In this document: in pieces, positions 44,520-53,003 of the stretch
Position numbering within the stretch: position 1 is the first letter of the stretch
Layout of the letters: each line of letters opens with the position of its first letter
Assembly: GCF_020215665.1 (NCBI RefSeq)
Contig: NZ_CP084061.1
Location: forward strand, 1,178,001 to 1,242,000
Direction of reading: 5' to 3'
Length of the DNA: 64,000 nt
Origin: Blautia parvula
GTDB taxonomy: Bacteria > Bacillota > Clostridia > Lachnospirales > Lachnospiraceae
Program-made: the position numbers and the translations under genes
Notes under the pieces: generated by a model
Seen by the model: only the letters and a program-made list of their open reading frames with translations
Databases searched by the model: none
What the model was told of the DNA's origin: nothing

Positions 44520-44776
44520 TTTGCTGCCCTTCCTTTCTGTTCCCATACTCTCAGTCTGTAAAACCTCTATTTTCTATTCTCAGTATACCACATTTTACTT
44601 CTGTCCGAGATATGAATGTTCAAATAAAGTTGTATCTCTGATTCTATTGATTTTTACTTAAAAATGTTATATCCTTTTATAGGTTAGAAAATTCCAACAT
44701 AAAAAAATACATATTTTATCTGCCGCCGTCACACCTATGGCGGCGGGCTGTTTCTCTACGAAAGGAGCAATCACTT

Positions 44777-45991
44777 ATGCACTGCACGCGAAAACTGAAC
44801 GACACAATAAGCTGGGTTGGCGGCAATGACCGCAGGCTGGCACTTTTTGAAAATCTGTTTCCCATACCGCGGGGTGTTTCTTACAACTCCTACCTGATCA
44901 CAGATGAAAAGACGGCTTTGATTGACACTGTGGATGCCTCCATCTCCCATCAGTTCCTGGAAAATATTTATTATGTTCTGGACGGACGTCCTCTGGATTA
45001 TCTGGTGATCAACCATATGGAGCCGGACCACTGCGCCAACATTGAAGAGCTGCTGCTGCGTTTCCCTGACCTGAAAATTGTGGGAAATGCAAAAACTCTG
45101 GCATTTGCAAAGCAGTTTTACGATATGGATATGGAGGGAAAGACCATAACGGTGAAGGAAAACGATTCCATCTCTCTCGGCGCACACACACTTCGTTTTT
45201 ATTTTGCACCCATGGTTCACTGGCCTGAAGTCATGGTAACTTACGAGGAGAGCGAGAAGATTCTTTTCTCCGCAGACGCTTTCGGAAGCTTCGGTGCCCT
45301 GAACGGCCATCTGTTCAGCGATGAGGTAGACTTTGACAAAGACTGGCTGCCTGACGCGCGCAGGTATTACAGTAATATTGTGGGAAAATACGGGGTTCAG
45401 GTCACATCCGCGCTGAAGAAGCTGTCAGGTCTTGATATCCGTATGATCTGCCCGCTCCACGGTCCTGTCTGGAGAGAAAACCTGGAATATCTTCTGGATA
45501 AATACGCACACTGGAGCAGCTATCAGCCGGAGGAAAAGGCGGTTGCCGTATTCTACGCTTCCATGTACGGAGATACGGAAAATGCAGCCGATATCCTGGC
45601 CGCCGGACTGGCGGAGGCAGGTGTCAGAAATCTTGCCGTTTATGACATCTCCAACACCCATGTCTCCACATTGATCGCGGAGGCCTTCCGCTGCAGCCAT
45701 CTGGTGATCGCGTCGCCTACTTACAACGGCGGCATCTATCCGGCAGCACTGAATCTGCTCCATGATATGAAGGCACTGAATCTGCAGAACCGCACCATCG
45801 GACTGATAGAAAACGGTACCTGGGCACCGACCAGCACCAAACAGATGAGAGCACTGCTGGAAGAAATGAAACAGATGAAGCTGCTGGAACCTGCAGTTAC
45901 CATCAAATCCGCTCTTAAGGGGGATTCCATGGAAAAACTGGAGGAACTGAAAGAGAGCATTCTTGCCTCCCTGCAGTCAGTCTCCGAATAA
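44777..45991 (+). CDS. Flavodiiron protein (A-type flavoprotein, FprA)
   Basis: The 404-residue protein joins a metallo-beta-lactamase-like diiron domain and a C-terminal flavodoxin domain. The diiron ligands HMEPDH (80-85) are present, with further ligands in the SADAFGSFG and CPLHGPVW motifs. The FMN loop is SMYGDTENAAD. Such proteins reduce oxygen to water, or nitric oxide to nitrous oxide, using rubredoxin or flavin reductase electrons, and protect anaerobes. It fits with ahpC upstream. AAAGGAG lies nine bases before the ATG. Confidence 0.95.
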   Translation: MHCTRKLNDTISWVGGNDRRLALFENLFPIPRGVSYNSYLITDEKTALIDTVDASISHQFLENIYYVLDGRPLDYLVINHMEPDHCANIEELLLRFPDLKIVGNAKTLAFAKQFYDMDMEGKTITVKENDSISLGAHTLRFYFAPMVHWPEVMVTYEESEKILFSADAFGSFGALNGHLFSDEVDFDKDWLPDARRYYSNIVGKYGVQVTSALKKLSGLDIRMICPLHGPVWRENLEYLLDKYAHWSSYQPEEKAVAVFYASMYGDTENAADILAAGLAEAGVRNLAVYDISNTHVSTLIAEAFRCSHLVIASPTYNGGIYPAALNLLHDMKALNLQNRTIGLIENGTWAPTSTKQMRALLEEMKQMKLLEPAVTIKSALKGDSMEKLEELKESILASLQSVSE

Positions 45992-46033
45992 AGAAAAAGC
46001 AACCGGGCATTCTGCCGCAAAGCAGATGCCCGG
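45990..46033 (-). terminator. Terminator of the HA-domain gene
   Basis: Hairpin arms CCGGGCATTCTGC and GCAGATGCCCGG (one bulge) at 46003-46033, followed on the minus strand by TTGCTTTTTCTTT, four bases after the gene end. Confidence 0.7.
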
Positions 46034-46036
46034 AAA

Positions 46037-46702
46037 CTATAGTCTCCAAACCATAGAGATCCTGTCTAATGCCTGAATCTGTCCTATATCCAAAGATTTC
46101 CTTCCCTTCACACCGGCTCGCCGTTCTCTCTGAACAGATATCCATTTGCCAAGTTTATCCCCGTTTTCTGTCGTATACTTTAATGGAACCAATAGACTGC
46201 CATGTACCCGGTAATATTCCGCTGCCAGTGTATACCAGTAAAACCAGTCATTTCTTTTATAACAGCTCCAGACCATGCCGCAGTGTTCCAGGTCCTGTAC
46301 CTGTTTTTTTGTGAGCTTTCCGGCCTTGCGCTTTTTTCTCTGCTCTCTCACCCAGTAACCCAGCCTATACCCATCCACAGTAAAGGCAGTATGCACTTCC
46401 AGATTTCCATATTGCAGGTAATAATTCTCTGCCATATATATCCATTGCTCCCATGAAAGTCTGTTCTCCAGTTTCCATACCATGCCAATCTTCTCTAAAG
46501 CAATCACCTCATCAGTATGGATCATATTGTCATGAAGTCCGTTATAGCGGGCACGCTGCCTTTCAATCCAACGTCCCAGACTGTAGCCATCCATTGTCTT
46601 ATATCTGCCAGGCACAAGCAGATTCCCCTTTTCTTCATAATAAGCCTTTGCGCATCCATACCACTCATCCCATGTTTGTTTCTTATAATTACCAGACGCC
46701 AT
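46037..46702 (-). CDS. Stand-alone protein of three helicase-associated (HA) domains
   Basis: The 221-residue protein consists of three repeats of about 68 residues with the helicase-associated pattern: W-x-x-x-x-x-x-A-x-x-Y-Y near the start, G-x-L-x-V-P, G-Y-x-L-G-x-W, R-x-x-R, and L-x-x-I-G-M-V-W at the end (residues about 9-80, 81-150 and 151-221). No helicase motor is fused or adjacent. HA domains are thought to bind nucleic acid. The ATG at 46702 follows AGGAG by six bases; the TTG reading from 46753 is discarded. It faces the candidate invertible promoter and would be transcribed only if that segment flips. Confidence 0.85.
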   Translation of the reverse strand: MASGNYKKQTWDEWYGCAKAYYEEKGNLLVPGRYKTMDGYSLGRWIERQRARYNGLHDNMIHTDEVIALEKIGMVWKLENRLSWEQWIYMAENYYLQYGNLEVHTAFTVDGYRLGYWVREQRKKRKAGKLTKKQVQDLEHCGMVWSCYKRNDWFYWYTLAAEYYRVHGSLLVPLKYTTENGDKLGKWISVQRERRAGVKGRKSLDIGQIQALDRISMVWRL

Positions 46703-46780
46703 ATAATTCTCCTGACTGCCCGGGCTGTACACAATCTGCAGTCCGGTTTTCAAAAAATTTATGGCATTTTATACCTGGAT

Positions 46781-47046
46781 ACATAATGTCAATTATGTCA
46801 TCAAGCGGTTCCTATCAGAAACTTTTTTCGTAACCTATAGCCACGAACTTTATAAAAAAGGACACAGAAACAACGCCGTGTTTTTTTGATCCCTGCGGCT
46901 TTATTTTTGTGCTCTTTTTTATTTTTGAGACGAATGATTCAGGTTTTTGTTGTATTTTGTTGAGCTGTTATTTTACCTGTGTTATAATAAATACCGTAAA
47001 AATCTATGTAGGTGTTTTATTATCGGAGACATAATTGACATTATGT
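46781..47046. repeat. Candidate invertible element bounded by 19-bp inverted repeats
   Basis: The sequence ACATAATGTCAATTATGTC (46781-46799) recurs as its exact reverse complement at 47028-47046, with 228 bases between and mismatches immediately outside. Each copy is itself a dyad (ACATAAT/ATTATGT around GTCA), like a tyrosine-recombinase core site. The right copy contains the last codon and stop of the recombinase gene, so inversion leaves that protein unchanged. The interval holds no gene but a strong promoter. Confidence 0.7.
46960..46988 (+). promoter_or_regulatory. Promoter inside the invertible element, pointing away from the HA gene
   Basis: TTGAGC (46960-46965) and a perfect TATAAT (46983-46988) with a 17-base spacer. 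In the orientation given it fires rightward, antisense to the end of the recombinase gene. After inversion it would fire leftward into the HA-domain gene with a leader of about 140 bases. Confidence 0.65.
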
Positions 47047-47874
47047 CATGAGACATATCTGTACGCGTTCCAGGCAATCCCTGTGGAGCCTGCCGTTTTC
47101 TATCGTGTAGATCCGGGTGGTATTGATACTGCTGTGTCCAAGCAGATCAGCCAGCCGCACGATGTCCTTTTCAACCCGATAAAAAGTCCGGGCAAATAGA
47201 TGGCGGAGATTATGCGGAAACACCTTACATCTGGCTACACCTGCCCTTGAACACAATCCTTTCATATCTCTCCAGATATTTTTACGATTTAGAGGTTTTC
47301 CATTTTTTCCAATAAATACACTGCCTGTCTTGAGACAGGATTTTTTAATATACTTTGACAGTATCTTCTGTACTGTGGCAGGGATAAAAATAACACGCGT
47401 TTTATTTTTACAGCTTACTACAGCTTTTCCCTCCCGAACTGCCTCCACTGTAATATACTCCAGTTCACTGACACGGATTCCGGTACCGCATATGGTCCGC
47501 AGAACAAAAGACAGCCGTGTATTTCCAGCAGCTTTTACAAGACGCTGATATTCCTGACAGCTCAGTTCTTTTTCTTCCTTGGCAAAAATCTGTCTCTGTA
47601 TTTTCAATAATTTCACACAACAATCCTGCTGTCCAATATAGCGCAGAAAACTATGAAGTGAGATCAGCATGGAATTTACACTGGCCGGTGCATACCTGTC
47701 AGTCAGATATTCTTTATAGGCAATCATCTGTTCTTTGCTGATGCTGCCTGTATTTGAAAATCTGAAAAAGGAACGGACATCCCGCAGATACTTTTCAACC
47801 GTGGCCCGGCTTTTTTCTTCTTTTGTCAGATACCGTTCAAATGACATAAGGCTGTTTGTACTGATTTTATTCAT
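47041..47874 (-). CDS. Tyrosine recombinase (XerC/D-like integrase)
   Basis: The 277-residue protein has the N-terminal SAM-like core-binding domain (about 1-85) and the catalytic domain with all active-site residues: Arg in GTGIRVSEL, the Lys of the beta-hairpin, HNLRH, LLGHSS and the Tyr nucleophile in TTRIYTIENG. It is a small, single-domain-pair recombinase as in Xer and DNA invertases, without the arm-binding domain of phage integrases. GGAGG precedes the ATG. Its 3' end lies in one of two inverted repeats, which makes it the likely invertase of the adjacent element. No phage genes are near. Confidence 0.93.
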   Translation of the reverse strand: MNKISTNSLMSFERYLTKEEKSRATVEKYLRDVRSFFRFSNTGSISKEQMIAYKEYLTDRYAPASVNSMLISLHSFLRYIGQQDCCVKLLKIQRQIFAKEEKELSCQEYQRLVKAAGNTRLSFVLRTICGTGIRVSELEYITVEAVREGKAVVSCKNKTRVIFIPATVQKILSKYIKKSCLKTGSVFIGKNGKPLNRKNIWRDMKGLCSRAGVARCKVFPHNLRHLFARTFYRVEKDIVRLADLLGHSSINTTRIYTIENGRLHRDCLERVQICLMT

Positions 47875-47943
47875 AATCTACCTCCAGAGAATAATATTCT
47901 ATGTTATCATTCCCATTCTGCAGATAACCATTCCTGACTCCTT

Positions 47944-50541
47944 CTATTCCACCTTGTTCATCTGTTCCATGATTTTTTTCGTCTTCCAATCCTTTGATAA
48001 ACGGCCGGCCAGCAGAATACAAAGCAGAACTGCCATGAAGGAAATACCAAAAAATGCCGTATAATCAAAGCGGTACCCGTGCCCGAAAGCCCTCATATTC
48101 GACTGTCCATAGAGGTATCTCAGTACCGGAACAGAAGCCAGATACGCCAGAGCCACACCGAAAAACCCAAGCATGATATTTTCGAATATCATCATACGGC
48201 GGATCATTTTCACACTCATGCCTATGGCGCGGAGCATACAGATTTCCTGGGTTCTGATTTTCATCCGGTAGTTTAGGTTGTTGGTCACATTGATCAGTAC
48301 CAGGATAAAAGAGATCACCGCAATGCCCACCACATATACCATCTGTTTTCTGAAAAGCATCTCGTTTTTACGGATATCTGACATCATACTCCGGGTGGAG
48401 ATTCCCTGAAACCGGCTGCCAAGCCGGATCAGCCGTCTCTCCAGTTGTTCCCGGTCATCCTCTGTCAGATTCTCTTCCCCGTCCATGTACATGCGCTGTA
48501 TATGACTGTCCGGACAGAGTTTTTCCACCTGGTCATCACTGGTGATCAAAAGCGGATACACCGTGATATTACAGTCATACATGTACGCAAAAGAAACGAT
48601 TGCTGCCACCTTATACGTCTTATAGCTATAACTGCCATCCGTATCTGTCAGCTGTTCATAGGCCATATGATTCGTATCAAAATCCTGACGATATTTTATC
48701 CGGATCTCATCCCCTGCCCGGTACTGCATAAGCGGAGTCCCCTCCTTATAATTGCCGGGGTACTTATTTTTCTTTTTTGTGTCATCCATATGCAGAACGG
48801 AAAGGATGACCTCATTGTCTTTCAGCCCGTTCTCGTCAAATTCTCCGTCTATGACATACTTCTTAAGCTCTGCCAGCGCGTTTTTATTATACCCATACAG
48901 GACTGATTTATAGATCTGGTCCGTACCGTCATTTCCGGCTAGGGGATAATGCCGATTTTCAAGAACCGCCTCGTTCATCTCATCATAATATGTGTCGTTC
49001 CGTTTCACCTCTTTATCATCAACCACCCGGACCGGAATCCCTGACTGTGTTTTTACACTGCGTATTCCATCCAGGGACGCGATTTCCCCGGCAGTCTCCC
49101 TGGAAACCCCATCATATGCACTTCCTATGCTGAGTGTTCCCATCTCATACTGCCCGTTTAAATAATACATTTCCGCGGTATCTTCCCGGTAGTGCTGTGC
49201 TATATTCTTCTGGTAGGCCAGGCCCGTAAACAATGTCACACCGGCACATATAGTCAGCACTACAAATACGGAGGTCTTCTTCTCTTTCAATATATATTTA
49301 TTTCCAAGAGAATACAGCGTATAGGTCCTTCCGTGTCTGTCCCCGTCCTTTTGCCAATGAAAATGCCTCATGGAAAAGACACTGTCTTTCTCCTTGTTGC
49401 CATAATTGGCGATCAGATCCGGCACCGGTTCCCGCACGATCTTCTTTCCTGTAAAATACCCCACAATACCGATGAGCAGCGCTATGGCGACCAGACAGAT
49501 TCCGATCTGCAGAAAAGGGATCACCGGAGCAAAAGATACCTTTTCATTATTCAGATAAATTTCCTGGCTGCTGTCTCCTGACAATTGGGAAATGAGCAGC
49601 GCTATGACGGCTCCCAGAATGCCTCCCACCGGAATACTGAAGAGGAATATCTCATACAATTCTGATAAAATAAGCCTTCTGAGCTGTCCGGACTGCATCC
49701 CTATGGCCCTGAGTATGCCGTAGGGGTTTCTCCTGGACATCATGGTAATCTGAAAGATACCGTAAAAAATAATCATGGTGATCACCAGCAGAACACTGAT
49801 AAACTTCAGATCCGTCAGCCATAATCCCGGCAGATCTTCCCTCCCCGGACATTTCTTTACCTGCTTTTTCTCGATACCCAGTTCCCGGCAGACAGCGTCC
49901 ACCTTTTTCTCATAAGTTATCCCATCCCTGAAGCGGACAAATACGGAATAATTGTCTTCCCCTTCAGACTTTATGGGCGCGTAGAGCATTTTGACCCCGT
50001 ATTTTTTATTACTCGGCACATCGGACAGTATCCCCACCAGGTCACATACCTCCGTGCGGCCGGCCTTCTCATCATATATCTCTATTTTTTCCCCGCATAC
50101 AGGCTCGATTCCCATATTTAACAGCGCCCACCGCTCTGCTACAATCTCATTTTCCGCCTCCGGCAGACGCCCTTTTTCCACAACTGCTGTCAGTGTGATG
50201 TACCGGTCATCCCCTCTGTCCAGATGATTATCCGGGGAATCCTTCTGATATTCCTGATACTGCAGCTGTCTCAGCGCATACCACTCCAGCTCCGGGTCGG
50301 ATGCCAGCATTTCCACCTGGCTGCTGTCAATCTCAGATATACTGCAGTCTGCATCTGTAAAAAGCATTTTCCCCTGTATATTTTCCATCTTATGATTCGT
50401 ATGGACCAGGATCAAAAGGGATGTGATAAGTATTATGCTCAGTACAAAACAGAAGAATAATGCCAGCGTGTTCTTCTTATAACTCTTCATAAACCGGTGC
50501 CGCAGACACATTCTGCTGTCCGTCTCTTCTCTTATTTCCAT
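47944..50541 (-). CDS. ABC transporter permease with two FtsX domains
   Basis: The 865-residue protein has the layout of ABC3/MacB-type permeases duplicated: a first helix (about 25-50), a large extracytoplasmic domain, three helices (about 250-390), a fifth helix near 425, a second large extracytoplasmic domain, and three C-terminal helices (about 745-855). Such proteins act as mechanotransmitters or in export of peptides and lipoproteins. The ATG at 50541 follows GGGAGGG by six bases. It lies 14 bases after the ATPase gene. The eight-helix layout differs from the ten-helix BceB type. Confidence 0.9.
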   Translation of the reverse strand: MEIREETDSRMCLRHRFMKSYKKNTLALFFCFVLSIILITSLLILVHTNHKMENIQGKMLFTDADCSISEIDSSQVEMLASDPELEWYALRQLQYQEYQKDSPDNHLDRGDDRYITLTAVVEKGRLPEAENEIVAERWALLNMGIEPVCGEKIEIYDEKAGRTEVCDLVGILSDVPSNKKYGVKMLYAPIKSEGEDNYSVFVRFRDGITYEKKVDAVCRELGIEKKQVKKCPGREDLPGLWLTDLKFISVLLVITMIIFYGIFQITMMSRRNPYGILRAIGMQSGQLRRLILSELYEIFLFSIPVGGILGAVIALLISQLSGDSSQEIYLNNEKVSFAPVIPFLQIGICLVAIALLIGIVGYFTGKKIVREPVPDLIANYGNKEKDSVFSMRHFHWQKDGDRHGRTYTLYSLGNKYILKEKKTSVFVVLTICAGVTLFTGLAYQKNIAQHYREDTAEMYYLNGQYEMGTLSIGSAYDGVSRETAGEIASLDGIRSVKTQSGIPVRVVDDKEVKRNDTYYDEMNEAVLENRHYPLAGNDGTDQIYKSVLYGYNKNALAELKKYVIDGEFDENGLKDNEVILSVLHMDDTKKKNKYPGNYKEGTPLMQYRAGDEIRIKYRQDFDTNHMAYEQLTDTDGSYSYKTYKVAAIVSFAYMYDCNITVYPLLITSDDQVEKLCPDSHIQRMYMDGEENLTEDDREQLERRLIRLGSRFQGISTRSMMSDIRKNEMLFRKQMVYVVGIAVISFILVLINVTNNLNYRMKIRTQEICMLRAIGMSVKMIRRMMIFENIMLGFFGVALAYLASVPVLRYLYGQSNMRAFGHGYRFDYTAFFGISFMAVLLCILLAGRLSKDWKTKKIMEQMNKVE

Positions 50542-50555
50542 TGGTATCCCTCCCA

Positions 50556-51221
50556 TCACATCACGATTTTTCCGTCCTCAATGCGGACAATACGGTCAGC
50601 CATCTGCGCGATCTCTGCATTGTGAGTGATCATAACAATGGTCTGGCGGTACTGTTCGCTTGTCACCTTCAGAATGCCAAGCACATCCTGGCTGGTCCTG
50701 GAGTCAAGGTTTCCGGTGGGTTCATCTGCCAGGATCACGGAGGGCTTGATCGCCATGGCCCTTGCAATGGAGACCCGCTGCTGCTGCCCGCCGGAGAGCT
50801 GTCCCGGCAGGCTGTCACACTTTTTCTCCAGCCCCAGAATATCAATGATATCCCGGATATACCTTTTATCCACTCTCTTGTTATCCAGCTTCAGAGGCAG
50901 AATGATATTCTCCCACACATTCAGCATGGGGATCAGATTAAACTGCTGGAAGACAAATCCTATCTTTCTTCTGCGGAAAATGGTCAGCTCATCGTCACTG
51001 AGCAACTCCAGTTGTTTTCCGTCCATGACCACGCTTCCGCTTGTGGGCACATCCAGACCGCCCAGCAGATTCAGAAGTGTGGATTTTCCGCTGCCGGAGG
51101 TCCCGACGATAGCCAGAAATTCTCCTTTTTCAACTGACAGGTTCACACCGTCCAGTGCTGCCACCTCCGACTCCCCGCTGCCGTATACTTTTCTTAAATT
51201 TTTTGCCTGTAAAATCACCAT
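50556..51221 (-). CDS. ABC transporter ATP-binding protein (LolD/MacB type)
   Basis: The 221-residue ATPase has Walker [10 protein letters not shown], the Q-loop [12 protein letters not shown], signature LSGGQQQR, Walker [13 protein letters not shown] and the H-loop TH. It belongs to the MacB/LolD/FtsE-like group that pairs with FtsX-type permeases. It is followed by the permease gene, and preceded by a two-component system that probably controls it. The upstream gap of 117 bases contains a 10-bp dyad. Confidence 0.95.
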   Translation of the reverse strand: MVILQAKNLRKVYGSGESEVAALDGVNLSVEKGEFLAIVGTSGSGKSTLLNLLGGLDVPTSGSVVMDGKQLELLSDDELTIFRRRKIGFVFQQFNLIPMLNVWENIILPLKLDNKRVDKRYIRDIIDILGLEKKCDSLPGQLSGGQQQRVSIARAMAIKPSVILADEPTGNLDSRTSQDVLGILKVTSEQYRQTIVMITHNAEIAQMADRIVRIEDGKIVM

Positions 51222-51260
51222 ATTGTTCTCCCTCCGATGGTTTTCCCGTACAACGAAAAA

Positions 51261-51287
51261 TAGCCTGTATCATTACAATACAGACTA
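51261..51287. promoter_or_regulatory. Dyad upstream of the ABC transporter genes
   Basis: Arms TAGCCTGTAT and ATACAGACTA (one mismatch) with a 7-base centre, 40-66 bases before the ATPase start and next to a TATAGT -10-like hexamer. It is a candidate site for the response regulator encoded upstream. Confidence 0.45.
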
Positions 51288-51338
51288 TACCATAAGAATA
51301 TTTCCAGCCGGTGTCAGAAATATATCAGTTCTGACACA

Positions 51339-52286
51339 TTATCCCCTGTGCAGAAACACAGAAAATGTAGAACCTTTGCCGGGTTCTGAGGAAACTTTGA
51401 TATATCCCTTTTCTCTTTTGATCACTTCTCTGGCAAAATAAAGCCCAATCCCCACGCCCGGCTGTCCGGACACTGCTCTGGAACGGTAAAAACGTGTAAA
51501 GACGGATGCCTGTTCCTGCTCCGCGATCCCGATTCCCGTATCCGCCACATCCAGCCGAAGAAACATGGGATATTGGAGAACGCGCACCGATACACTGCCG
51601 CCCTTTGGCGTATACTTTACCGCATTGTCTATGATATTTCCCACAGCCTCTATGGTCCACTTCAGGTCAAACACTGCCTCTTCCGTGGAATCCTCAATCG
51701 TAAGGGTGACTCCTTTTTGCCGTGCCTTTTTGGAAAACTGTCTGTCTGCAGCAGACAAGACCTTCCGGATACAGCATTTTCGTGGTTCCAGTTCCAGGAT
51801 ACCGTTTTCCAGGCGCGATAATTTCACCAGGGACTCGATCAGAAAATCCAGCTTGTCCACCTGCTCTATGACTGCGTCGATCTCCTCTGCAAAATCTTCA
51901 TGAACGGAGAGGTCTCCGGCTTTCCACTTTTCCTGCTGTTCTTTTAACAGCTCCCCATAAATTTTTATATTTGCAATAGGTGTGACGGTCTGATGGGATA
52001 TGTCAGAGATCAGGGACTGTATCCGCTCTTTCTGTGCGGCAAGAGAAACGGAGGATAACCGGCTGTCATTTAGAAAACGCCACATGGCGCTCTCCAGCTC
52101 TGACATTTTCGTATCCTCCAGCTTTCCCTCCGAAAAGGTTCCTGCTGCCGCATCCTCCAACATTTCCTGCAGACGTTTCAGCAGTTTTTTCTCCCGTGCC
52201 CTGCACGCTGCAAGGACGAGAGCAAGCGCTGCCAGAAGACAGAGGATGATGCACACACAGATTCCTGTGATCATAGTTGTATTCAT
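51339..52286 (-). CDS. Sensor histidine kinase of the ABC-linked two-component system
   Basis: The 315-residue kinase has one clear N-terminal transmembrane helix (about 6-28), a short linker and no extracellular sensor domain. The H-box is [14 protein letters not shown] (His98), followed by the N-box [20 protein letters not shown] and [12 protein letters not shown]. Kinases without a sensor domain next to FtsX-type ABC transporters usually receive their signal from the transporter. Its start overlaps the response regulator stop by four bases. Confidence 0.92.
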   Translation of the reverse strand: MNTTMITGICVCIILCLLAALALVLAACRAREKKLLKRLQEMLEDAAAGTFSEGKLEDTKMSELESAMWRFLNDSRLSSVSLAAQKERIQSLISDISHQTVTPIANIKIYGELLKEQQEKWKAGDLSVHEDFAEEIDAVIEQVDKLDFLIESLVKLSRLENGILELEPRKCCIRKVLSAADRQFSKKARQKGVTLTIEDSTEEAVFDLKWTIEAVGNIIDNAVKYTPKGGSVSVRVLQYPMFLRLDVADTGIGIAEQEQASVFTRFYRSRAVSGQPGVGIGLYFAREVIKREKGYIKVSSEPGKGSTFSVFLHRG

Positions 52287-52987
52287 GCTCTTTTACCCTT
52301 TTCCTGCCGCTCCCACACATAGCCGATACCATAGACTGTCCTGATATAAGCGTTTTCATGCTCTGCTTCCCGCAGTTTTCCCCGCAGCCGTTTGATCACC
52401 ACCGTGAGGGCGTGTTCCTCCACATACTCTGAATCACCGGACCATATTTCATCTGTCAGTGTCTCCCTGGACAGTACCACACCGGGATTTTCCACCAGTT
52501 TTCTTAAAAGCCTCTGTTCCGTTCGGCTCAGCTCCACAGAGGTGCCGTCCACACGGAAATCCATCTTTCGGAAGTCAAAGGCATAATGCTCTGTCTGATA
52601 GGTCTCCGGGTTTTCCGTCTCTGTCTCCCTCAACTGGACTTCTATCCTTGCGCGGAGCACCATCAGGCTGAACGGTTTTGTGATATAGTCATTGGCGCCC
52701 AGCTTCAGGCCTGTGACAATATCCATCTCCATATTATTTGCTGAGATCAGGATGACCGGCACCTGGCTTTTTTGCCGGATCTCCACCAGCCAATCCAGCC
52801 CGTTACCGTCAGGCAGGTTAATATCCAGCAGAATCAAATCTATCTTCTCTTTATCAACTGCAGTTCTTCCCGCCTGGACAGAATCACACTGCAGGCAATG
52901 GTACTCCTGTCCTTTCAGCGCCAGGCGGATGCCGTTATTCAGTTTCAGATCATCTTCCACGATCAATATATTCTTTTTTGTTTCCAT
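52283..52987 (-). CDS. OmpR/PhoB-family response regulator
   Basis: The 234-residue regulator has a receiver domain with Asp55 (LILLDINLPDGNG) and Lys in ITKPFS, and a C-terminal winged helix (about 135-230, LSRTEQRLLRKLVENPG and VVIKRLRGKLRE). It is coupled to the downstream kinase. I start at the ATG 52987 (METKKNILIVEDD), since the longer reading from 53017 overlaps the preceding diguanylate cyclase gene and has no ribosome site. It is 16 bases from that gene, so the two may share a transcript. Confidence 0.93.
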   Translation of the reverse strand: METKKNILIVEDDLKLNNGIRLALKGQEYHCLQCDSVQAGRTAVDKEKIDLILLDINLPDGNGLDWLVEIRQKSQVPVILISANNMEMDIVTGLKLGANDYITKPFSLMVLRARIEVQLRETETENPETYQTEHYAFDFRKMDFRVDGTSVELSRTEQRLLRKLVENPGVVLSRETLTDEIWSGDSEYVEEHALTVVIKRLRGKLREAEHENAYIRTVYGIGYVWERQEKGKRA

Positions 52988-53003
52988 ACCCTGTCTGTTC
53001 CTT

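Noticed and set aside
44640-44700. Promoter for the flavodiiron gene
   Set aside because: TTGATT and TATATC occur but only 15 bases apart, and no other convincing pair was found; not listed.
46781-47046. Two ordinary repressor operators instead of recombination sites
   Set aside because: Each copy is a dyad and could bind a repressor, but no regulator gene is adjacent. The exact inverted pair, the promoter between and the recombinase ending inside one copy fit a switch better. Kept as the main alternative.
47041-47874. Tyrosine recombinase as integrase of a prophage or genomic island
   Set aside because: No attachment tRNA, phage structural genes or excisionase are near, and the protein lacks an arm-binding domain.
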